From Euwallacea fornicatus (lineage: Eukaryota; Arthropoda; Insecta; Coleoptera; Curculionidae), in assembly GCF_040115645.1 (NCBI RefSeq), contig NW_027096009.1:248001-312000 (forward strand): a stretch of DNA of 64,000 bases. The letters run 5' to 3'. Each line of letters starts with the position of its first letter. The first letter of the stretch is position 1. The position numbers and the translations under genes are program-made. The notes under the pieces are model-generated. The model saw nothing but the letters and a program-made list of their open reading frames with translations. It made no database searches and had not been told where the DNA came from. Shown here one piece after another: positions 10,712-23,556 of this stretch.

Positions 10712-13700
10712 ACAAAGACTCAAATGAACCATCTCGACGAGATCTTTAACATGACGTAACACATCATGATTGTATCATCTTGAGTTTCCACGAAAAATAG
10801 TACTTAATGAGCTCAAACATACAATTTTTGTGACTTTTCACATGTTGAAGCTCGATAACTTCGGTCAATGAGGACCAAATTTCTTAAACAAAGACTCAAA
10901 TGAACCTTCTCGACGAGATCTTTAACATAATGATACACATCATGTTTGTATCATCTTGAGTCTCAATGAAAAATAGTACTTAATGAGCTCAAACATAAAA
11001 TTTTGTGACTTTTCACACTTTGAAGCTCTATAACTTCGTTCAATGAGGACCAAATTTCTTAATCAAAGACTCAAATGAACCATCTCGACGAGATCTTTAA
11101 CATGACGTTACACATCATGATTGTATCATCTTGAGTTTCCACGAAAAATAGAACTTTATGAGCTCAAACATACAATTTTTGTGACTTTTCACATGTTGAA
11201 GCTCGATAACTTCGGTCAATGAGGATCAAATTTCTTATTTAAAGACTCAAATGAACCATCTCGACGAGACCTTTAACATGACGTTACACATCATGATTGT
11301 ATCATCTTGAGTTTCCACGAAAAATAGTACTTTATGAGCTCAAACATACAAGTTTTGTGACTTTTCACATGTTGAAGCTCGATAACTTCGGTCAATGAGG
11401 ATCAAATTTCTTAATCAAAGACTCAAATGAACCATCTCGACGAGACCTTTAACATGACGTAACACATCATGATTGTATCATCTTGAGTTCCCACGAAAAA
11501 TAGTACTTTATGAGCTCAAACATACAATTTTTGTGACTTTTCACATGTTGGAGCTCGATAACTTCGGTCAATGAGGACCAAATTTCTTAAACAAAGACTC
11601 AAATGAACCATCTCGACAAGATCTTTAACATGGCGTAACACATCATGATTGTATCATCTTGAGTTCCAAAGAAAAATAGTACTTAAAGAGCTCAAACATA
11701 CAATTTTTGGGACATTTCACATGTTGAAGCTCGATAACTTCGGTCAATGAGGACCAAATTTCTTAAACAAAGTCTCAAATGAACCATCTCGACGAGATCT
11801 TTAACATGACGTAACACATCATGATTGTATCATCTTGAGTTCCCACGGAAAATAGTACTGTATGAGCTCAAACATACAATTTTTGTGACTTTTCACATGT
11901 TGAAGCTCGATAACTTCGGTCAATGAGGACCAAATTTCTTAAACAAAGACTCAAATGAACCATCTCGACGAGATCTTTAACATGACGTAACACATCATGA
12001 TTGTATCATCTTGAGTTTCCACGAAAAATAGTACTTAATGTGCTCAAACATACAATTTTTTGACTTTTATCATGTTGAAGCTCGATAACTTCGGTCAATG
12101 AGGACCAAATTTCTTAATCAAAGACTCAAATGAACCATCTCGACGAGATCTTTAACATGACGTAACACATCATGATTGTATCATCTTGAGTTTCCACGAA
12201 AAATAGTACTTTATGAGCTCAAACATACAATTTTTGTGACTTTTCACATGTTGAAGCTCTATAACTTCGTTCAATGAGGACCAAATTTCTTAAACAAAGA
12301 CTCAAATGAACCATCTCGACGAGACCTTTAAAATGACGTTACACATCATGATTGTATCATCTTGAGTTTCCACGAAAAATAGTACTTAAAGAGCTCAAAC
12401 ATACAAGTTTTGTGACTTTTCACATTTTGAAGCTCGATAACTTTGGTCAATGAGGACCAAATTTCTTAAATAAAGACTCAAATGAACCATCTCGACGAGA
12501 CCTTTAACATGACGTTACACATCATGATTGTATCATCTTGAGTTTCCACGAAAAATAGAACATTATGAGCTCAAACATACAATTTTTGTGACTTTTCACA
12601 TGTTGAAGCTCGATAACTTCGGTCAATGAGGATCAAATTTCTTAATCAAAGAGCCAAATGAACCATCTCGACGAGATCTTTAAGATGACGTTACACATCA
12701 TGATTGTATCATCTTGAGTTTCCACGAAAAATAGTACTTTATGAGCTCAAACATACAATTTTTGTGACTTTTCACATGTTGAAGCTCGATAACTTCGGTC
12801 AATGAGGATCAAATTTCTTAATCAAAGAGCCAAATGAACCATCTCGACGAGATCTTTAACATGACGTTACACATCATGATTGTATCATCTTGAGTTTCAA
12901 AGAAAAATAGTACTTAATGAGCTCAAACATACAAGTTTTGTGACTTTTCACATTTTGAAGCTCGATAACTTCGGTCAATGACGACCAAATTTCTTAATCA
13001 AAGACTCCAATGAACCATCTCGACGAGATCTTTAACATGACGTAACACATCATGATTGTATCATCTTGAGTTTCCACGAAAAATAGTACTTTATGAGCTC
13101 AAACATACAAGTTTTGTGACTTTTCACATGTTGAAGCTCGATAACTTCGGTCAATGAGGACCAAATTTCTTAATCAAAGACTCAAATTAACCATCTTGAC
13201 GAGATCTTTAACATGACGTAACACATCATGATTGTATCATCTTGAGTTTCAAAGAAAAATAGTACTTAAAGAGCTCAAACATACAATTTTTGTGACTTTT
13301 CACATTTTGAAGCTCGATAACTTCGGTCAATGACGACCAAATTTCGTAATCAAAGACTCCAATGAACCATCTCGACGAGATCTTTAACATGACGTTACAC
13401 ATCATGATTGTATCATCTTGAGTTTCAAAGAAACATAGTACTTAATGAGCTCAAACATACAAGTTTTGTGACTTTTCACACTTTGAAGCTCTATAACTTC
13501 GTTCAATGAGGACCAAATTTCTTAATCAAAGACTCAAATGATCCATCTCGACGAGATCTTTAACATGAAGTAACACATCATGATTGTATCATCTTGAGTT
13601 TCCACGAAAAATAGTACTTAATGAGCTCAAACATACAAGTTTTGTGACTTTTCACACTTTGAAGCTCCATAACTTCGTTCAATGAGGACCAAATTTCTTA

Positions 13701-16700
13701 ATCAAAGACTCAAATGAACCATCTCGACGAGATCTTTAACATGACGTAACACATCATGATTGTATCATCTTGAGTTTCCACGAAAAATAGTACTTAATGA
13801 GCTCAAACATACAATTTTGTGACTTTTCACATTTTGAAGCTCGATAACTTCGGTCAATGACGACCAAATTTCGTAATCAAAGACTCCAATGAACCTTCTC
13901 GACGAGATCTTTAACATGACGTAACACATCATGATTGTATCATCTTGAGTTTCAAAGAAAAATAGTACTTAATGAGCTCAAACATACAAGTTTTGTGACT
14001 TTTCACATGTTGAAGCTCGATAACTTCGGTCAATGAGGACCAGATTTCTTAATCAAAGAGCCAAATGAACAATCTCGACGAGATCTTTAAGATGACGTTA
14101 CACATCATGATTGTATCATCTTGAGTTTCCACGAAAAATAGTACTTTATGAGCTCAAACATACAAGTTTTGTGACTTTTCACATGTTGAATCTCGATAAC
14201 ATCGGTCAATGAGGACCAAATTTCTTAATCAAAGACTCAAATTAACCATCTCGACGAGATCTTTAACATGACGTAACACATCATGATTGTATCATCTTGA
14301 GTTTAAAAGAAAAATAGTACTTAAAGAGCTCAAACATACAATTTTTGTGACTTTTCACATGTTGAAGCTCGATAACTTCGGTCAATGAGGACCAAATTTC
14401 TTAAACAAAGACTCAAATGAACCATCTCGACGAGATCTTTAACATGACGTTACACATCATGATGGTATCATCTTGAGTTTCCATGAAAAATAGTACTTTA
14501 TGAGCTCAAACATACAATTTTTGTGACTTTTCACATGTTGAAGCTCGATAACATCGGTCAATGAGGACCAAATTTCTTAATCAAAGACTCAAATGAACCA
14601 TCTCGACGAGATCTTTAACATGACGTAACACATCATGATTGTATCATCTTGAGTTTCAAAGAAAAATAGTACTTAAAGAGCTCAAACATACAATTTTTGG
14701 GACATTTCACACGTTGAAGCTCGATAACTTCGGTCAATGAGGACCAAATTTCTTAAACAAAGTCTCAAATGAACCATCTCGACGAGATCTTTAACATGAC
14801 GTAACACATCATGATTGTATCATCTTGAGTTTCAAAGAAAAATAGTACTTAATGAGCTCAAACATACAAGTTTTGTGACTTTTCACATGTTGAAGCTCGA
14901 TAACTTCGGTCAATGAGGACCAAATTTCTTAATCAAAGACTCAAATGAACCATCTCGACGAGATCTTTAACATGACGTAACACATCATGATTGTATCATC
15001 TTGAGTTTCAAAGAAAAATAGTACTTAATGAGCTCAAACATACAAGTTTTGTGACTTTTCACATGTTGAAGCTCGATAACTTCGGTCAATGAGGACCAAA
15101 TTTCTTAATCAAAGACTCAAATGAACCATCTCGACGAGATCTTTAACATGACGTAACACATCATGATTGTATCATCTTGAGTTTCAAAGAAAAATAGTAC
15201 TTTATGAGCTCAAACATACAAGTTTTGTGACTTTTCACATGTTGAAGCTCGATAACTTCGGTCAATGAGGACCAAATTTCTTAAACAAAGACTCAAATGA
15301 ACCATCTCGACGAGATCTTTAACATGACGTAACACATCATGATTGTATCATCTTGAGTTTCAAAGAAAAATAGTACTTAATGAGCTCAAACATACAAGTT
15401 TTGTGACTTTTCACATGTTGAAGCTCGATAACTTCGGTCAATGAGGACCAAATTTCTTAATCAAAGACTCAAATGAACCATCTCGACGAGATCTTTAACA
15501 TGACGTAACACATCATGATTGTATCATCTTGAGTTTCAAAGAAAAATAGTACTTAAAGAGCTCAAACATACAATTTTTGGGACATTTCACATGTTGAAGC
15601 TCGATAACTTCGGTCAATGAGGACCAAATTTCTTAATCAAAGACTCAAATGAACCATCTCGACGAGATCTTTAACATGACGTAACACATCATGATTGTAT
15701 CATCTTGAGTTTCAAAGAAAAATAGTACTTAAAGAGCTCAAACATACAATTTTTGGGACATTTCACATGTTGAAGCTCGATAACTTCGGTCAATGAGGAC
15801 CAAATTTCTTAATCAAAGACTCAAATGAACCATCTCGACGAGATCTTTAACATGACGTAACACATCATGATTGTATCATCTTGAGTTTCAAAGAAAAATA
15901 GTACTTTATGAGCTCAAACATACAAGTTTTGTGACTTTTCACATGTTGAAGCTCGATAACTTCGGTCAATGAGGACCAAATTTCTTAAACAAAGACTCAA
16001 ATGAACCATCTCGACGAGATCTTTAACATGACGTAACACATCATGATTGTATCATCTTGAGTTTCAAAGAAAAATAGTACTTAATGAGCTCAAACATACA
16101 AGTTTTGTGACTTTTCACATGTTGAAGCTCGATAACTTCGGTCAATGAGGACCAAATTTCTTAATCAAAGACTCAAATGAACCATCTCGACGAGATCTTT
16201 AACATGACGTTACACATCATGATTGTATCATCTTGAGTTTCCACGAAAAATAGAACATTATGAACTCAAACATACAATTTTTGTGACTTTTCACATGTTG
16301 AAGCTCGATAACTTCGGTCAATGAGGATCAAATTTCTTAATCAAAGACTCCAATGAACAATCTCGACGAGATCTTTAACATGACGTTACACATCATGATT
16401 GTATCATCTTGAGTTTCCACGAAAAATACTACTTTATGAGCTCAAACATACAATTTTTGTGACTTTTCACATGTTGAAGCTCGATAACTTCGGTCAATGA
16501 GGACCAAATTTCTTAATCAAAGAGCCAAATGAACCATCTCGACGAGATCTTTAACATGACGTTACACATCATGATTGTATCATCTTGAGTTTCCACGAAA
16601 AATAGTACTTTATGAGCTCAAACATACAAGTTTTGTGACTTTTCACATGTTGAAGCTCGATAACTTCGGTCAATGAGGACCAAATTTCTTAATCAAAGAC

Positions 16701-16868
16701 TCAAATTAACCATCTCGACGAGATCTTTAACATGACGTAACACATCATGATTGTATCATATTGAGTTTCAAAGAAAAATAGTACTTAAAGAGCTCAAACA
16801 TACAATTTTTGTGACTTTTCACATGTTGAAGCTCGATAACTTCGGTCAATGAGGACCAAATTTCTTAA
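10712..16868 (+). repeat. Block B, near-identical tandem copy of block A
   Basis: Colinear with 4378-10711, at 6334 bp up to about 13797 and 6157 bp afterwards. The rare markers ttatttaaag (11236), catggcg (11630), agtactgta (11852), ttttatcatg (12066), actttggtc, cacacgttg (about 14708) and agaacattatgaactc (16252) all appear in the same order. It is one monomer shorter than A. Its 3' end (from 15468) is also the first copy of the 15-mer repeat. Confidence 0.9.
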
Positions 16869-18107
16869 ACAAAGACTCAAATGAACCATCTCGACGAGAT
16901 CTTTAACATGACGTAACACATCATGATTGTATCATCTTGAGTTTCAAAGAAAAATAGTACTTAAAGAGCTCAAACATACAATTTTTGTGACTTTTCACAT
17001 GTTGAAGCTCGATAACTTCGGTCAATGAGGATCAAATTTCTTAATCAAAGAGCCAAATGAACCATCTCGACGAGATCTTTAAAATGACGTTACACATCAT
17101 GATTGTATCATCTTGAGTTTCCACGAAAAATAGTACTTTATGAGCTCAAACATACAAGTTTTGTGACTTTTCACATTTTGAAGCTCGATAACTTCGGTCA
17201 ATGAGGACCAACATTTTTAAACAAAGTCTCAAATGAACCATCTCGACGAGATCTTTAACATGACGTTACACATCATGATTGTATCATCTTGAGTTTCCAC
17301 GAAAAATAGTACTTTATGAGCTCAAACATACAAGTTTTGTGACTTTTCACATGTTGAAGCTCGATAACTTCGGTCAATGAGGACCAAATTTCTTAATCAA
17401 AGACTCAAATTAACCATCTCGACGAGATCTTTAACATGACGTAACACATCATGATTGTATCATCTTGAGTTTAAAAGAAAAATAGTACTTAAAGAGCTCA
17501 AACATACAATTTTTGTAACTTTTCACATGTTGAAGCTCGATAACTTCGGTCAATGAGGACCAAATTTCTTAAACAAAGACTCAAATGAACCATCTCGACG
17601 AGATCTTTAACATGACGTAACACATCATGATTGTATCATCTTGAGTTTCAAAGAAAAATAGTACTTAAAGAGCTCAAACATACAATTTTTGTGACTTTTC
17701 ACATGTTGAAGCTCGATAACTTCGGTCAATGAGGACCAAATTTCTTAAACAAAGACTCAAATGAACCATCTCGACGAGATCTTTAACATGACGTAACACA
17801 TCATGATTGTATCATCTTGAGTTTCAAAGAAAAATAGTACTTAAAGAGCTCAAACATACAATTTTTGTGACTTTTCACATGTTGAAGCTCGATAACATCG
17901 GTCAATGAGGACCAAATTTCTTAATCAAAGACTCAAATGAACCATCTCGACGAGATCTTTAACATGACGTAACACATCATGATTGTATCATCTTGAGTTT
18001 CAAAGAAAAATAGTACTTAAAGAGCTCAAACATACAATTTTTGGGACATTTCACATGTTGAAGCTCGATAACTTCGGTCAATGAGGACCAAATTTCTTAA
18101 ACAAAGT
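15468..18107 (+). repeat. 15-monomer higher-order repeat, copy 1 (2640 bp)
   Basis: The marker tagaacattatgaactc is at 16251, 18891 and 21531, exactly 2640 bp (15 x 176) apart. Upstream divergence between copies stops at 15467/18107 (agactc versus agtctc). The unit includes the paired tttttgggacatttc monomers, the atactactt monomer, the tcatattgag monomer, the ccaacattttt monomer and the gtaacttttc monomer (17515). Confidence 0.9.
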
Positions 18108-20747
18108 CTCAAATGAACCATCTCGACGAGATCTTTAACATGACGTAACACATCATGATTGTATCATCTTGAGTTTCAAAGAAAAATAGTACTTAAAGAG
18201 CTCAAACATACAATTTTTGGGACATTTCACATGTTGAAGCTCGATAACTTCGGTCAATGAGGACCAAATTTCTTAATCAAAGACTCAAATGAACCATCTC
18301 GACGAGATCTTTAACATGACGTAACACATCATGATTGTATCATCTTGAGTTTCAAAGAAAAATAGTACTTAAAGAGCTCAAACATACAATTTTTGGGACA
18401 TTTCACATGTTGAAGCTCGATAACTTCGGTCAATGAGGACCAAATTTCTTAATCAAAGACTCAAATGAACCATCTCGACGAGATCTTTAACATGACGTAA
18501 CACATCATGATTGTATCATCTTGAGTTTCAAAGAAAAATAGTACTTTATGAGCTCAAACATACAAGTTTTGTGACTTTTCACATGTTGAAGCTCGATAAC
18601 TTCGGTCAATGAGGACCAAATTTCTTAAACAAAGACTCAAATGAACCATCTCGACGAGATCTTTAACATGACGTAACACATCATGATTGTATCATCTTGA
18701 GTTTCAAAGAAAAATAGTACTTAATGAGCTCAAACATACAAGTTTTGTGACTTTTCACATGTTGAAGCTCGATAACTTCGGTCAATGAGGACCAAATTTC
18801 TTAATCAAAGACTCAAATGAACCATCTCGACGAGATCTTTAACATGACGTTACACATCATGATTGTATCATCTTGAGTTTCCACGAAAAATAGAACATTA
18901 TGAACTCAAACATACAATTTTTGTGACTTTTCACATGTTGAAGCTCGATAACTTCGGTCAATGAGGATCAAATTTCTTAATCAAAGACTCCAATGAACAA
19001 TCTCGACGAGATCTTTAACATGACGTTACACATCATGATTGTATCATCTTGAGTTTCCACGAAAAATACTACTTTATGAGCTCAAACATACAATTTTTGT
19101 GACTTTTCACATGTTGAAGCTCGATAACTTCGGTCAATGAGGACCAAATTTCTTAATCAAAGAGCCAAATGAACCATCTCGACGAGATCTTTAACATGAC
19201 GTTACACATCATGATTGTATCATCTTGAGTTTCCACGAAAAATAGTACTTTATGAGCTCAAACATACAAGTTTTGTGACTTTTCACATGTTGAAGCTCGA
19301 TAACTTCGGTCAATGAGGACCAAATTTCTTAATCAAAGACTCAAATTAACCATCTCGACGAGATCTTTAACATGACGTAACACATCATGATTGTATCATA
19401 TTGAGTTTCAAAGAAAAATAGTACTTAAAGAGCTCAAACATACAATTTTTGTGACTTTTCACATGTTGAAGCTCGATAACTTCGGTCAATGAGGACCAAA
19501 TTTCTTAAACAAAGACTCAAATGAACCATCTCGACGAGATCTTTAACATGACGTAACACATCATGATTGTATCATCTTGAGTTTCAAAGAAAAATAGTAC
19601 TTAAAGAGCTCAAACATACAATTTTTGTGACTTTTCACATGTTGAAGCTCGATAACTTCGGTCAATGAGGATCAAATTTCTTAATCAAAGAGCCAAATGA
19701 ACCATCTCGACGAGATCTTTAAAATGACGTTACACATCATGATTGTATCATCTTGAGTTTCCACGAAAAATAGTACTTTATGAGCTCAAACATACAAGTT
19801 TTGTGACTTTTCACATTTTGAAGCTCGATAACTTCGGTCAATGAGGACCAACATTTTTAAACAAAGTCTCAAATGAACCATCTCGACGAGATCTTTAACA
19901 TGACGTTACACATCATGATTGTATCATCTTGAGTTTCCACGAAAAATAGTACTTTATGAGCTCAAACATACAAGTTTTGTGACTTTTCACATGTTGAAGC
20001 TCGATAACTTCGGTCAATGAGGACCAAATTTCTTAATCAAAGACTCAAATTAACCATCTCGACGAGATCTTTAACATGACGTAACACATCATGATTGTAT
20101 CATCTTGAGTTTAAAAGAAAAATAGTACTTAAAGAGCTCAAACATACAATTTTTGTAACTTTTCACATGTTGAAGCTCGATAACTTCGGTCAATGAGGAC
20201 CAAATTTCTTAAACAAAGACTCAAATGAACCATCTCGACGAGATCTTTAACATGACGTAACACATCATGATTGTATCATCTTGAGTTTCAAAGAAAAATA
20301 GTACTTAAAGAGCTCAAACATACAATTTTTGTGACTTTTCACATGTTGAAGCTCGATAACTTCGGTCAATGAGGACCAAATTTCTTAAACAAAGACTCAA
20401 ATGAACCATCTCGACGAGATCTTTAACATGACGTAACACATCATGATTGTATCATCTTGAGTTTCAAAGAAAAATAGTACTTAAAGAGCTCAAACATACA
20501 ATTTTTGTGACTTTTCACATGTTGAAGCTCGATAACATCGGTCAATGAGGACCAAATTTCTTAATCAAAGACTCAAATGAACCATCTCGACGAGATCTTT
20601 AACATGACGTAACACATCATGATTGTATCATCTTGAGTTTCAAAGAAAAATAGTACTTAAAGAGCTCAAACATACAATTTTTGGGACATTTCACATGTTG
20701 AAGCTCGATAACTTCGGTCAATGAGGACCAAATTTCTTAAACAAAGT
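18108..20747 (+). repeat. 15-monomer higher-order repeat, copy 2 (2640 bp)
   Basis: Second copy of the 2640-bp unit. Lines compared with 15468-18107 are identical, including the atactactt marker (19065), tcatattgag (19397) and gtaacttttc (20155). Identity between adjacent 15-mers is much higher than between monomers inside one, which defines a true higher-order repeat. Confidence 0.9.
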
Positions 20748-22440
20748 CTCAAATGAACCATCTCGACGAGATCTTTAACATGACGTAACACATCATGATT
20801 GTATCATCTTGAGTTTCAAAGAAAAATAGTACTTAAAGAGCTCAAACATACAATTTTTGGGACATTTCACATGTTGAAGCTCGATAACTTCGGTCAATGA
20901 GGACCAAATTTCTTAATCAAAGACTCAAATGAACCATCTCGACGAGATCTTTAACATGACGTAACACATCATGATTGTATCATCTTGAGTTTCAAAGAAA
21001 AATAGTACTTAAAGAGCTCAAACATACAATTTTTGGGACATTTCACATGTTGAAGCTCGATAACTTCGGTCAATGAGGACCAAATTTCTTAATCAAAGAC
21101 TCAAATGAACCATCTCGACGAGATCTTTAACATGACGTAACACATCATGATTGTATCATCTTGAGTTTCAAAGAAAAATAGTACTTTATGAGCTCAAACA
21201 TACAAGTTTTGTGACTTTTCACATGTTGAAGCTCGATAACTTCGGTCAATGAGGACCAAATTTCTTAAACAAAGACTCAAATGAACCATCTCGACGAGAT
21301 CTTTAACATGACGTAACACATCATGATTGTATCATCTTGAGTTTCAAAGAAAAATAGTACTTAATGAGCTCAAACATACAAGTTTTGTGACTTTTCACAT
21401 GTTGAAGCTCGATAACTTCGGTCAATGAGGACCAAATTTCTTAATCAAAGACTCAAATGAACCATCTCGACGAGATCTTTAACATGACGTTACACATCAT
21501 GATTGTATCATCTTGAGTTTCCACGAAAAATAGAACATTATGAACTCAAACATACAATTTTTGTGACTTTTCACATGTTGAAGCTCGATAACTTCGGTCA
21601 ATGAGGATCAAATTTCTTAATCAAAGACTCCAATGAACAATCTCGACGAGATCTTTAACATGACGTTACACATCATGATTGTATCATCTTGAGTTTCCAC
21701 GAAAAATACTACTTTATGAGCTCAAACATACAATTTTTGTGACTTTTCACATGTTGAAGCTCGATAACTTCGGTCAATGAGGACCAAATTTCTTAATCAA
21801 AGAGCCAAATGAACCATCTCGACGAGATCTTTAACATGACGTTACACATCATGATTGTATCATCTTGAGTTTCCACGAAAAATAGTACTTTATGAGCTCA
21901 AACATACAAGTTTTGTGACTTTTCACATGTTGAAGCTCGATAACTTCGGTCAATGAGGACCAAATTTCTTAATCAAAGACTCAAATTAACCATCTCGACG
22001 AGATCTTTAACATGACGTAACACATCATGATTGTATCATCTTGAGTTTAAAAGAAAAATAGTACTTAAAGAGCTCAAACATACAATTTTTGTAACTTTTC
22101 ACATGTTGAAGCTCGATAACTTCGGTCAATGAGGACCAAATTTCTTAAACAAAGACTCAAATGAACCATCTCGACGAGATCTTTAACATGACGTAACACA
22201 TCATGATTGTATCATCTTGAGTTTCAAAGAAAAATAGTACTTAAAGAGCTCAAACATACAATTTTTGTGACTTTTCACATGTTGAAGCTCGATAACATCG
22301 GTCAATGAGGACCAAATTTCTTAATCAAAGACTCAAATGAACCATCTCGACGAGATCTTTAACATGACGTAACACATCATGATTGTATCATCTTGAGTTT
22401 CAAAGAAAAATAGTACTTAAAGAGCTCAAACATATAATTT
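20748..22440 (+). repeat. 15-monomer higher-order repeat, copy 3, internally deleted
   Basis: Colinear with copy 2 at 2640 bp up to 22039. There the sequence jumps from the tcatattgag monomer to the gtttaaaag monomer: the offset drops to 1936, a loss of 704 bp or four monomers. A further one-monomer loss brings the offset to 1760 by 22261. Similarity to copy 2 ends near 22440, just after a unique T in catataattt (22435). Confidence 0.85.
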
Positions 22441-23556
22441 TTGTGACTTTTCACATGTTGAAGCTCGATAACTTCGGTCAATGAGGATCAAATTTCTTAT
22501 TTAAAGACTCAAATGAACCATCTCGACGAGACCTTTAACATGGCGTAACACATCATGATTGTATCATCTTGAGTTCCAAAGAAAAATAGTACTTAAAGAG
22601 CTCAAACATACAATTTTTGGGACATTTCACATGTTGAAGCTCGATAACTTCGGTCAATGAAGACCAAATTTCTTAAACAAAGTCTCAAATGAACCATCTC
22701 GACGAGATCTTTAACATGACGTAACACATCATGATTGTATCATCTTGAGTTTCAAAGAAAAATAGTACTTAATGAGCTCAAACATACAAGTTTTGTGACT
22801 TTTCACATGTTGAAGCTCGATAACTTCGGTCAATGAGGACCAAATTTCTTAATCAAAGACTCAAATGAACCATCTCGACGAGATCTTTAACATGACGTAA
22901 CACATCATGATTGTATCATCTTGAGTTTCAAAGAAAAATAGTACTTAAAGAGCTCAAACATACAATTTTTGGGACATTTCACATGTTGAAGCTCGATAAC
23001 TTCGGTCAATGAGGACCAAATTTCTTAATCAAAGACTCAAATGAACCATCTCGACGAGATCTTTAACATGACGTAACACATCATGATTGTATCATCTTGA
23101 GTTTCAAAGAAAAATAGTACTTAAAGAGCTCAAACATACAATTTTTGGGACATTTCACATGTTGAAGCTCGATAACTTCGGTCAATGAGGACCAAATTTC
23201 TTAATCAAAGACTCAAATGAACCATCTCGACGAGATCTTTAACATGACGTAACACATCATGATTGTATCATCTTGAGTTTCAAAGAAAAATAGTACTTTA
23301 TGAGCTCAAACATACAAGTTTTGTGACTTTTCACATGTTGAAGCTCGATAACTTCGGTCAATGAGGACCAAATTTCTTAAACAAAGACTCAAATGAACCA
23401 TCTCGACGAGATCTTTAACATGACGTAACACATCATGATTGTATCATCTTGAGTTTCAAAGAAAAATAGTACTTAATGAGCTCAAACATACAAGTTTTGT
23501 GACTTTTCACATGTTGAAGCTCGATAACTTCGGTCAATGAGGACCAAATTTCTTAA
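22441..23556 (+). repeat. Patchwork junction between the 15-mer repeat and block C
   Basis: This stretch joins pieces found apart elsewhere. The ttatttaaag unit (22497) runs directly into a gacct junction followed by catggcg (22541), which in blocks A and B are separated by further monomers. A single-base change gaagacc is at 22660. Then about five monomers of the gtttcaaag type, like those near 8630-9660, precede the return to block-A order at 23557. All of it is satellite. Confidence 0.75.
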
